A stretch of 64,000 nt of DNA, taken from Circinella umbellata (Eukaryota > Mucoromycota > Mucoromycetes > Mucorales > Lichtheimiaceae). Both the position numbers and the translations under genes were made by a program. Below the pieces are notes generated by a model. The model was not told the DNA's origin, ran no database searches, and was given only the letters and a program-made list of their open reading frames with translations. Where the stretch lies: positions 434,001-498,000 of the forward strand of contig JAIWNF010000021.1 of the NCBI GenBank assembly GCA_025093555.1. The letters run 5' to 3'. Positions 24,412 through 34,615 of the stretch are shown here, one piece after another (position 1 is the first letter of the stretch; each line of letters begins with the position of its first letter).

Positions 24412-24502
24412 CGAAGGGCGCGCCACGTTACTAAAGCGCCGGCTCAGAATTGGCGCGTCCCTCGTCTAACTATGGACTTTTGGCGCGCCTGTAGTCATTC
24501 CC
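24412..24502 (-). repeat. Right terminal repeat (inverted)
   Basis: In reverse complement this segment aligns with the left copies over about 90 bp, including the 20-base GACGAGGGACGCGCCAATTC block. It contains two GGCGCGCC palindromes (24417-24424 and 24482-24489). Confidence 0.75.
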
Positions 24503-24991
24503 TTCTTTTTCGTGTTCAAGAATTATAACTACGTGGGAAAGTGGACAGCAAATTCGGTAATTCAGTTGAAAGGCAGAGAGGAGAGACTAGTTAATTAGCA
24601 TAAATATACATACGTACCAGCGCGTAACATAAATATCCACAAGTCACACCTCACAATACAATAAAGAAATAGAATGCTATATTGGCAAACCAAATGACCA
24701 CGCAGATTAAAAATGAAAATACAGAAGCTAACTTTAATCCAGTGATAATCATGTTGCGACATTCTATACACTCAGCAAGGAATGCGATCAATAGCGTTTA
24801 TAGCTATAGCCTGTACCGTTAATAGTTGTAATATTGTAATAAAAGTATTTATGTATGTGTATGTTGATTGTCGACATGCCTAACATGAATAACTTATTAA
24901 ACATATACATTGAGACATCATATCATACGAATTCAAGATTTTGATAACCTTTCAAACACTTTTTCTTTATTATTATTGACATTCCATGCAG

Positions 24992-25748
24992 CGTTAGCAC
25001 GTCGGACATTAGTTATACTAACTAACGAGTTTTACACAAGTATTATGTGTTCTGTATATCATAATCGTACTGTATCTCTATTTCATCAAAGCCGGGGTGA
25101 CCCAGATACAGATATGTGGATATGTACAAATCATCGGTAAGATAAATCATCAAATGTCTTTCTTTTTGTTCAAGTGAGAAGCTAACTCTATAAAATATAG
25201 AAAACGTAAGATAAAAAAAACTACTGGAAATAACAGAAAAGAAAGAAAGGTACTTTAGTGCTGCGGTGAAGTAAGTAATCCATAAACATGTACATCACAA
25301 TGGACTGACCGCGTGCGTGCTGATTTGTATTGTTTCCAACTTGATGATTTTTGAAAAACAAATTACGCTACGTACTGTTGAATATTTTAAAAACTAAATT
25401 GTCACACTTTCTCTTCTTTTTTTTAAACAGTAATGATATATAGCTGGTTACAGGCGTAATATATATCCGTATCGATGGTTTGACAGTTGTGAACGAGGAA
25501 TTGACGAGAATGGTGAAAATGTATTAGGTCGTGTAATGGGTGGGGATCTTAGCGCTGCAAACAATATTGGACAAGTATTTGCAGCTTATATCAATAGAAA
25601 TGGTGATCCTGACTCAAGACCATTATACCTTCGAGGTACTGCTAATCAAAAACATCATATTCATGCACAGATGCAAGAAGAAGAGGTTGTTCGAGAAGAA
25701 ATACTGGAAAGATTACATGAAGGACAAGGAGCACAAGGTGGTGGATAG
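24992..25748 (+). pseudogene. Fanzor/TnpB-like RNA-guided nuclease, C-terminal fragment
   Basis: Two frames join across a good intron (exons 24992-25136 and 25454-25748). The first gives ARRTLVILTNEFYTSIMCSV, resembling the RuvC-II segment of TnpB/Fanzor proteins (usual pattern VDE(F/Y)xTSxxCSxC), then CTNH. The second gives a Cys (WFDSCERG), then GRVMGGDLSAANNIGQVFAA, resembling the RuvC-III motif WNRDxNAAxNI, and a tail with NRNGDPDSRPLYLRGT. The catalytic Glu and Asp are kept, but the second Cys of the first zinc-ribbon pair is Tyr and the Asn-Arg before the Asp is Gly-Gly. I found no RuvC-I region or N-terminal domain upstream, so this looks like a decayed copy, although neither exon has a stop. 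It lies 490 bp right of the inverted-repeat element, in the same gene-poor gap. Identification is by remembered motifs only. Confidence 0.55.
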
Positions 25749-26416
25749 TAACCATAAAAGAAAAATCAAACTGCCTGTAAAGATGTGCTGGCATGCATGT
25801 ATTAAATAGCTGGGGTGAAATGAATACTTGTTTTCTTTTGTTTCTGGTTAACATGAAAAAAATTTCATGCTGTGCACTGACTTCAGTTTTTTTCTTTCTT
25901 ATTGTGAATTATATTTTTTTTTGTGACGTAATTTTTTCTGACAAATAAAGAAAATTATTCTATAAAAACAGAAAAGAATTTTTTCGCTAACGAAGGCTTT
26001 TTTTTTCTTCTTTTTCGTTTTTCGTAATCTTTTTATTATATTTTTTTTGGTTGATTGACATCTTTAATCTTCCTCTTCTTTTTTTTTTCCCTCTCTTTCT
26101 CTCGCTTGGTCAAACTGCTTTTTCGCAATTACACCCAATCTTCAACAAAAAAACAAAGTCTCGACTTGTTCATGTTTTGTTCATCAATTGACTGGAACGA
26201 ATATTCCCAGCAACAACAGCAAGACAGTATAGAGCAGTATAATTTACACCACTTTCTTAAAGTCAAAAAGAAGGCTTTTTACACAATTTCCTAAATTTAA
26301 ATCTTTTTAGTTTTTAAACTTCTCTTTCTATTTTAAAAAACTCTTTCCAATCTTTTTATTTTATTTTTATTCCATTTTCCTCCTATTTTCCCAAATTATT
26401 ATAAAAAGCAATAATT
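25749..26416. promoter_or_regulatory. eIF5 upstream region
   Basis: No gene is visible. From about 25880 to 26400 the plus strand is strongly T/C-rich (tracts such as cctcttctttttttttccctctctttctct broken by short A runs), the usual look of a promoter and 5' leader of a highly expressed fungal gene. The left end is the 3' flank of the Fanzor-like fragment, where a guide RNA would be sought. Confidence 0.4.
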
Positions 26417-27866
26417 ATGGCAGCTGTAAACGTTCGACGAGATGTCAAAGATTCTTTTTACCGCTATAAAATGCCTCGCCTTATTGCAAAGGTAAATTAT
26501 TTTATTACTATTTGATAATTACTATGAAAATCTAAAAAAGATATAATAATAATAATATAAATGTATGTATAACTAATGATGAATAATAATACTTTATAGG
26601 TTGAAGGTAGAGGCAATGGTATCAAAACTGTTATTCCCAACATGGCTGAAGTTGCACGCGCCTTGTCCCGTCCCCCTTCTTACCCTACCAAATTCTTTGG
26701 GTTCGAATTGGGTGCACAAGTCAAGTGTGATGATAAAAATGAACGCTATATTGTAAACGGTGAACATGATGCTGAAAGACTTCAAACTATTTTGGATGGT
26801 TTTATTTCTAAGTTTGTATTGTGTCCTGCTTGTCAAAACCCAGAAACTGACTTCGTGAGTAATTTTTTCTTTGTGGAATGAAATGGAAAGTGATGGAAGA
26901 AGAAGAAAAAAATAAAAAAAAAGAAAGAAAGAAAAGAAAGAAATAAAATATACTAAAACAAAAAAATAATTAATTAAATAAATAAAATAAAATAAATAGG
27001 TCATTAAGGGTGATGTAATTCATATGGATTGTAAGGCATGTGGTGCACGCAAGTTAGGTGACAACCGTCATAAATTGGCAGCATTTATTGTCAAGAACCC
27101 TCCTGCTACTGAATCCAAGAAGCAACGTAAACAACGAAAGGCTGCTACCGCTCAAGCCAATGGAACCAATGATGATGGTATGCCTGATTCCCCCATCCAA
27201 GAAGATAATGACGATGTAGCTGGTTCTGATGATGATCTTATCACTCAACGTATCAACAAGGAAGCCGCTGGTCTTAAACTCGAAAGCAAATTGGCTCAAG
27301 AAGACTGGTCGGAAGATACAAGTGAACAAGCTGTAGCTCAACGTCTCAAGGAATTGACTGTAACTAGTGTTATGGGAGGTGATGATGATGAAGACTCCAA
27401 CAAATATGAACAATTCGGTGTATGGCTTGAAGAACAAAAAGATCCTAGTGATCAAGATATTATCAGCCAAGCTGAAGAGTTAGATGTTCTTGGCAAATAC
27501 AAGGCATGCCAAGTTTTGATTCAATGTATTTTCGATGAAAATGTAATCACTCAAATTCCTCAGCGTGAAAAACTTTTGGAGAAGTTTGTGACCGGTGAAA
27601 AGCATCAAAAGGCTGTACTCGGTGGTATTGAGCGTTTGATTGGTTTGGAACACAAAGACAAATTGTTGAAGAAGGTACCTACTATCTTGATGAAGTTATA
27701 TGATACCGAATTGATTGACGATGATGTTTATCTCAAGTGGGGTGAAAAACCTTCCAAGCGTTATGTTGACAAGGAAGTTTCCAAGGAAGTCAAGAAAGCT
27801 GCTAAACCTTTCTTGGAATGGGTGGCTAATGCCGATGAAGAATCATCTGAGGAAGAATCAGATTAA
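26417..27866 (+). CDS. TIF5: Translation initiation factor eIF5
   Basis: eIF5 is the GTPase-activating protein for eIF2-GTP in the 43S/48S complex and also bridges eIF2, eIF3 and eIF1. Three exons (26417-26491, 26600-26854, 27000-27866) give 398 residues; yeast has 405. The start [20 protein letters not shown] contains the catalytic Arg region conserved in eIF5. A zinc ribbon follows (CPAC and CKACGARK pairs), then a Lys/Asp-rich linker, then the HEAT-like W2 domain ending in acidic-aromatic boxes (FGVWLEEQ and the last [18 protein letters not shown]). All family landmarks are present, so the call is firm. Codon use is biased as expected for an abundant factor. Confidence 0.97.
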
Positions 27867-28614
27867 ATTAGTAGTCAGTTATTCCGCTTTTCAAATATCC
27901 ATTTAGTTAGTTATATTGTGTGCATAAAATCATTAATTTGAATTGAAAATTAAAGAAGTTATTACATTTTTACTGGAATTATCTATTATTATTACTAGTA
28001 GTATTATTATTTATTTATTATTAATATTAATAATCTAAGGAGTGAACATGGAAGGAGAAAGGTTAATTATGTAAAGAGCGAGGAGTAGAAAACATTTAAT
28101 TGTATACACATGAAATGATATTAGCATTTTTTTTTAAAAAAAAAGAGTTAATTTCAAGATAACAGTAGTGAAAAAGAGTAACAATGTATGGGTTGGTTGC
28201 TAGGAGTAGTTGCGCAAAAAGGGGGTTCAAGAGGAGAGAGAGAAAAAAAAAAGGCGGAAGGGGTTCAATTTCTAATAGACGTAGTGTCAAATTGTATGTA
28301 AATCTCCTCGTTCATTCAGCAACGTGCAGCAATTTAATGCAGCCACTATATATTTGGACACTGTTAAAACCACAAGGGGTGCGATATAAAAAGAAGGGAT
28401 CATTTCATCTTTATAGCATTCATATAAAAGACCACGCAGAGAAAAATAAAAGCTTTTATTGTGATTGGTTTAGTAATGCTTTGCTCCTCTACAAGCATAC
28501 ATTTTTCTTCTCTTTAATTTTCTTAATTTTTATTTTTAAGCAAACTTTCTTTCTTTAACTTCCTTTTTTTTTTCTTTACTTCCATTTTTATTTCTATTAT
28601 AATTTATTTAAACG
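27867..28614. other. Intergenic region, no supported gene
   Basis: The left part is the eIF5 3' UTR; the last 100 bases are a T-rich leader before the His-rich gene. Frames here (for example plus-strand 28184-28558) pass through homopolymers and show no domain. Confidence 0.5.
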
Positions 28615-30407
28615 ATGGGCTTGTTGCGTTTTTCGCGAAAGGATAAATTGTCAACGGATTCACCTAACACTCCCACTCCTACTCCTACCCCAAAAAAACG
28701 AGCAGAAATTTCGTCTACTGATACAATCCCAGGAAATTATCATTACAAACTTCATAATCAAAAAGAGAAGAAGAATAACAGAAGACAACAAAAAACAATC
28801 AGTCGAGACTTTTTCAGCAGTAGCAGCTTCAAGGCCATTATTGGAGAGAGAGGAAGTTTGATGGATGATATACTTAATGAATTACGCCCTGAAGATATTC
28901 TTGAAGAGGAAGCAGAATCTGACGGTGTAATGATGCCTGTACCACGTACATCAACTTCTGTATCAACAATGACCTTTAATTCCACAACATCTCCTACATC
29001 AATTGCTAACACCACAAAAATACCAACCCCTATTGCCACTAAAAGTGCTATTTTACCTAGACAAAGCATAAGCAGTAAAAGCAGCAACAGTCATAAAGGC
29101 TTTTTAGCACAGAAATATATGGAAGCAAGTAATCGCCGCTATCGCCAATCACAACAACAGCAACAGCAACAGCAACGTCGAACAGCAAGTTCTGAAAGTT
29201 CTAATAATAGAATCGCACGACCAACCTTCACAACAACGATGAAGCGCGCGGATTTAGGTTGCGAAATAGATCATAAATGCAGAAAGAATAAAGCTAATAA
29301 TAAACAACAGGTAAATATGGATGAGCCATAATAAAAAAAAACATAATGCGAAAGAGACAACAACAATAATACTTTAAATTTCATTGTAAATAGTCGGATA
29401 TTTTACCCGTTGCAGCACAGCAACAACAAAAAGATCAAGCATCTAGGCGATCACGATCTGTACCGGTCGCTCATCAAATTCCTGTCATTAATGAACCAGC
29501 AGATTCGGAATCTTCCGCTTTACCACAACGCCAACAGCAGCTACTGCAAAATAGCGCTACACAAAAACGCGACTTGCTGCATCCTGGCGGTGCATTGCAG
29601 ATGCATTCACCACCAACCCCACCACCTGATGTAGAAGATGAAGTAGAGAAAACTATAAATGTCTCAAGCTTTCAACATCGTCGTGGTTGTGATAAAGGGA
29701 CCATGACAACAGAGTCTTACTTGGGTAACCATCAATACCACTATATACATCACAATAACTGCCACCATCATCATTATTATCACGATGATCATTTCCTTAG
29801 TAACAAGAACCATTATCATATGTGTAGCCATAAACAAGAACAGCATTATCATCATTGTTCCAACAATTTCATTTTTAACCCATGTCAGCACCATCCACAT
29901 CATCATAGTATTAGCCATCCTACAACTCCAAATACTAATAATAATAGTAATAATCATAATAATAATATGCATCGACAGCAATGTCCTTCTCAAAGTCATC
30001 CAAATCACCACAATCATAATTTAGATCATCATCATTGTAGTAATACAAACCATCACTGTCATCATCACAACTGTCATGAAACTCACGTTCGCCCCCCTCA
30101 ACATCATCATTGCTGTATACCATTACCACAACAAACCCATCGTCAGTTTCATTGTTTTTGTACCTCTCCACCAATTGTATGTGCTCAACCTCCATTATGT
30201 CACCATCACCATAATCACCATTGTTCAAATCACCAACGCGATGTTCGACAATCAGCACCAGATGTTGTACTTCCTAGTCAGTCAGTCCCTTCACCAAGAA
30301 CAAGTAAAGGGAAAGATCGAGCAGTTCGTTCCTCACAATATTATAACAATGCAGGTCATTGTTGCCATAACAATAATACTAATAATAACGAAGGGAATGC
30401 TATTTAA
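28615..30407 (+). CDS. His/Cys-rich protein of unknown function
   Basis: Two exons (28615-29310 and 29421-30407) join at a Gln run to 560 residues. The N-terminal part starts MGLLRFSRKDK and has a Pro/Thr repeat (TPTPTPTPKKRAEIS), a short acidic helix (LMDDILNELRPEDILEEEAE) and Ser/Thr-rich disorder with a Gln8 run. The C-terminal 275 residues hold about 55 His and 18 Cys, in patches such as NNCHHHHYYHDDHF, HHCHHHNCHETH and CHHHHNHHCSNH. This composition would bind Zn, Ni or Cu ions avidly; storage, chaperone or condensate roles are all guesses. I recognise no family. Two things support a real gene: the good intron keeps the frame, and the conserved-looking DDILNELRPEDIL segment lies outside the repeats. 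A CAT/CAC microsatellite expansion inside a gene is an alternative source of the His tracts. Confidence 0.7.
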
Positions 30408-31112
30408 GTTGAAGCAGTAAGGAATGCCGATTTCTATGCATCAGACATCATATAAAATATAACACCTATGTATTATATTGTTATTTTTATTCTTACTATT
30501 AGCTATACACTTACTATAAAGATATTGTTGAGTGTAATAATTTAGAAATAATAAAAAAAAGAGACACGAGTGTAAAATATTATATTATGCACGCGCACAT
30601 ACAACATCAATCATTTATTTTATTTGCTCCTTAATTTTCTTAGTCTAAACAAATCGCTCTGGTATTTCTAACAGGGATATGAATGTTAAGCACTTCAAAT
30701 CAATATTGTGTATTTTTTGTTACATTTTTGTCACTTTATTATCTTATCATCATTCCTAATGTCTTGTTTCGTAGCACACCTCCTTTTAATGACAATGATC
30801 ATATAAAAGAAGTTATGTGCGCAAAATTATTTTTCCCACATGGATATGTCATTAAATTTTTATATTAGTTTTGTAAACTGGTTGATGGGGGATCAATTCA
30901 CGTTCTTTGCAATCACATTCATATGAATTAAGGTACCAATTCTATTAATATCCATGTACATATGTTTATATTGTCATTCAATAAATCCGATACCCCATTC
31001 CGCCTCTAGTGCCTTAAACAGAAAAGTCAAGTTTGTTTTACTGTATACGTATGAACAAAATATATAAAGGCTTAGTATAATTACAATAAGATTAATTACT
31101 ATAACTAATAAA

Positions 31113-31508
31113 ATGAAATATATGTTAATAATTTTGCCTAAATATGCTAGCAGAAAAACATTAGTTCTTAAATATCTATTACCAAGTCATCCTAGCGACG
31201 ATTTTGATGACAATGATGTGTCAGACCCAGAGACGGACGCTTTCGACTTCCCGTCTGCCTTCCATAGGTTATCACAAACAAGCACTCTTTTTTCTGTATC
31301 TTATCTTCCTTACTCCTTCATTAATCCTCTCTCTATAAATCAAACTTTTTTTTTCCTACAGGGGGGTTTTCAGTCAATTCCTTCTTCTCTCTATTTCTAT
31401 ATGTATATAAAGTTTATTTTTTTTCTCAATGTATTGCAAAGAGATGACGCTTTATCCAAACGTTCCTGTCACTACAGTCTTCAATCCAATAGATACAACA
31501 CATTTTAA
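31113..31508 (+). CDS. Tentative small protein, possibly spliced
   Basis: An ATG-led frame opens with MKYMLIILPKYASRKTLVLK and continues into an acidic stretch (DDFDDNDVSDPETDAFDFPS), then reads through T-rich DNA to a basic tail (RDDALSKRSCHYSLQ). The T-rich middle (about 31269-31440) looks like a frame-preserving intron with a tattgcaaag acceptor, which would leave about 73 residues. No family is recognised; it may be a lineage-specific gene, a gene relic or chance. Confidence 0.22.
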   Translation: MKYMLIILPKYASRKTLVLKYLLPSHPSDDFDDNDVSDPETDAFDFPSAFHRLSQTSTLFSVSYLPYSFINPLSINQTFFFLQGGFQSIPSSLYFYMYIKFIFFLNVLQRDDALSKRSCHYSLQSNRYNTF

Positions 31509-32612
31509 CCTTATATCCACAATGCATAAAAGATTTTTTTTTGCTGCCTTACTATAGTTTTAAAAGTGGAAGTTTAAAATGACCGGCATTTATGGATATA
31601 TGATCACTTCGTTGCGATACGTACGATGAGAATAATATGTTTAAGTAATTAAGATGGAGAAGGGTAATGGTAATCAGAATATTAGTGTAAGACGCCATAT
31701 AAAAATGTAGCATACCAAGTAACGTGACTAGAAATATATATATTATTGAATGAACATTATAATATTATTATTTATTTGTGCACACAGGATCAAGACATGG
31801 GATAATAAAGTGTAAATTTTGTTGTTGGTACCTATATACATTCAAATAATTACGTGCGTTTGATATAAAATTCATGACAGGTTGTTTCTCTTTATTTTTT
31901 TTACCTGAAATTATTCAATACCGGGTACTTGAACAACCAGATTATACGTGTTAATATAGATTATTGACTACGTATGTGAATATCACAGTATTTATAAAAT
32001 ATTATTCTATTGTAAATGGTATGGATAGTGTCCGTGTGGGGGGGGGGTGTCAGGAACTTGGTTCTGAACCGTGAATAAAAACCATTTTGAAGATAGATAT
32101 CAACAGTTATGACGACCTAATTCACAGATTGCTTTAGATCAAGAGAATAGCCTACACTCCTCTTCAAACTTTTACTGCCATTCTCAGAAGCATTTATTGT
32201 ACTTATATTATTATCACAAGTAGGATGTACTTCAACGTTGTTATGCGTTTGTACATTTCCTGAATAAACAATTTAGGAGTCGGTATACTGAGCAAGGTCA
32301 AAATTGAAACAAAAAAATCCTGCGTGAGGCAACTAGAAAGAAAGAGCTGATTCCTTAGGACAAGTTAGTATTACAGAGAATACTAGTTTGCGAAGATGAT
32401 ACACATAATCATCAAACATTACTGCAGCCAGTTATAGTGAATGACATTTATGACGCCATCCATCTCTAAATGTTAAAACTTAATTACGCCACCTTGTAAC
32501 ACTAGAATTCAATAATAAATATCGTGTGGTCAATGTACCAAAATTCAAACTGGTGGAACTATAAAAGAATCCCAATAGTGATCAGCGATTTAACATTCTC
32601 ACTGAGAAAGAA

Positions 32613-32708
32613 GATAAGAAAAACGGAAAATCGATGGTATAGAAAGTTATCTACATCAAATCAAAAAGCTTGGATTTGGTAAAGTTCACAATCAACATAT
32701 ATGCTGAA
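32613..32708 (+). pseudogene. Short coding-like relic similar to a segment near 23850
   Basis: One frame reads KIDGIESYLHQIKKLGFGKV and then meets a stop. The segment inside the inverted-repeat element near 23839-23880 reads VIEVLLENQKLGFGVYHELQ. The two share an 11-base AAAAGCTTGG-like core and the KLGFG motif. They could be fragments of one old mobile-element protein; length is too small for a firm call. Confidence 0.25.
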
Positions 32709-34551
32709 CAATACACTTATTGAACAGATTTATAATACAGTATTACAGGACATATTTCTATTTTATTTTAAAAAAAAACTGACCGATATTCTTATTACAA
32801 CAAATTTAACACTATTTCTATAAAGTCTGTAAATAAAAAATATGCAGGCCTTGATGATACGTACGTAAATATTATGGACAAAAACTAAGAGAAATTATAT
32901 AAAAAAAAAGCCCCCCTCCCCCACATCGGTGTAACGCACGGAAGCTTTTTCTATTATAATAAATATATCTGATTTTCCACCAGTTTAAGTAACACAATAA
33001 CACATGTGTTACCGCAATAATGGGATCTAACACAAAAAGCACAGAGAGAAAGACCATCAATCAAAACATTTAGCGGCAGTCCAAAAAAAAATATTACTTA
33101 TTAGTTCCAAAAAATCGATATGATTGTTAACAGCCACATCTTCAATGCCAGCAATATAGAGACGCGACAAAGTGAAACAAAACTGCGCGATTTGATGCAC
33201 AATTTTATGTAGGAAACATCAATATATTACTGCATGTGCGTATCTATTTCTTTTTACCTCCCCCTTTATGTTCTGATACGTACTGAAAAAAAAAACAACC
33301 AAAGATCCTTTAAAGTATTATTACAACCCTTTGGTCAGAATAAGATAAGATAATTATTACTATGGTTGCTATAATTATCTTTCTTGTGTGATAAAGGGTG
33401 CTTAATTATTTTTTTACCTTCCTTTTATAGTAATAATATATATATATATTTTAAATCACACCTTTTCTTGTTTACCGACCTTCCGCTCCCATCTACAATC
33501 GCCATTTGCTTGATGAATTTGTAATTAAAAAGTATTTTTTTTATAAAACATTTAACAATTGTTTTGGTAGATCGCCCTATTTTTTACATTTGAGAATAGA
33601 ATTATCAAAAAATGTCAAGAACAGCAGGAATCAAACTTGAGAGATTTAGCATAGTAACGCAAAAAAAGCACTAAATACTAAGTGACAAAAATGAGAGGAA
33701 AAAAAAAACACTAAAAAATAATTATGGTAATACGATGCTATAGTGAAGCTAGTTAATGTAATAGTTGATGTAGGCGCACTATAGCCAAATAAAGATTGCT
33801 TTTGGCTTTGATTTTTACCCCTGACAATAATCAATATAAAAAAAGAAGAGTTAATTAATCATATAGGCTAAAAACGAAACAATAAAAAGAGGATACATAG
33901 CATATAAAATTCTTTTCTGTAGATTTTATCGAAACTCCTCTCGTTTCTACTCCTTCCCTCATTATTGTACAAAAATATATATATTTTTGGGAGGGTCTTT
34001 TTTTTTTATGGAATATTTATTTTTGCACTTTGCCCAACTTTGCGAACGTGGGTGGTGTGATTGATGCTCTATTTTTTCCTAGTCAAACCATAAATGATCC
34101 ATTAACATAATTCGTCAGGGTTACACATAGCAACACACACTATTTTTATCTTTTTTTTTTAAAAAGCTGGGACTTTCGGAACTGGGATATCCAAATATGT
34201 CGCTTGGGTATCAAAAAATAAACCTTTTTTTTCTTGGTCTTCCGCGCCCCCAATCCATATTACACCTCTTTTTGAACTCTCACTTTTTTTCTTTTCTTTC
34301 TTCTCTCCCCCCCCCTTTTTTTTTTCTTTTTTCTTTCTATTTTTTATTTATTTTCTTCTTTTTCTCTTCTTCATAGACATATTTCATTTCGACACCTCCC
34401 TTCTTCATTTATATATAACCTTTTCTTTTTTTTTTTTTTTTTTACTTTTTATATCACTTCTTGTCTGTTATTTTAAACAGCAAGAAAGAAAAAAAAAAGC
34501 ATTATATATATATAAATTCATATTTTTCTTTTTGCATATCTCTTTCTCTTT

Positions 34552-34563
34552 ATGTCTATATAA
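34552..34563 (+). promoter_or_regulatory. Three-codon upstream ORF in the chitin synthase leader
   Basis: ATG-TCT-ATA-TAA lies 53 bases before the main ATG. It would be in the 5' UTR if transcription starts upstream of it, which the sequence cannot show. Confidence 0.3.
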
Positions 34564-34615
34564 TCACAACAACCTAAAATCAGTAATAATAACAACATAA
34601 TAACAATAAAAAATT

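Larger units (their letters stand above)
23081..24502. mobile_element. Inverted-repeat-bounded element, probably a non-autonomous DNA transposon
   Basis: The left end (GGGAAATGACTACGGGCGCG at 23081) and the right end, read in reverse complement from 24502, begin almost identically (GGGAATGACTACAGGCGCGC) and stay similar for about 90 bp. The left repeat is present twice in tandem (from 23081 and from 23257). Arms are GC-rich with several GGCGCGCC palindromes, unlike the AT-rich surroundings. The 1 kb between arms holds only short frames (around 23761-24046) with no transposase motif I recognise. I could not see a clean target-site duplication. It may be a MITE-like derivative or an old element whose coding part has decayed. 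Confidence 0.6.
30408..34615. other. 4.2-kb gene-poor region before the chitin synthase
   Basis: Two weak coding signals inside are listed separately (31113-31508 and about 32613-32708). The rest is AT-rich with short frames lacking motifs. From about 33900 to 34600 the plus strand becomes strongly T/C-rich (long tracts at 34286-34345 and 34421-34443), typical of the chitin synthase promoter and leader. Confidence 0.5.

Noticed and set aside
25642..25854. Minus-strand frame opposite the Fanzor-like fragment
   Set aside because: Antisense shadow of the better-supported plus-strand frame.
29664..30258. Long antisense frames (Met/Ile-rich and Asp-rich) in the His-rich gene
   Set aside because: They are the reverse reading of CAT/CAC repeats; composition artefacts.
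22383..33150. A 15-base match (AACAGCCACATCTTC) between 33130 and the minus strand near 22383
   Set aside because: Flanks do not extend the match convincingly; likely chance.
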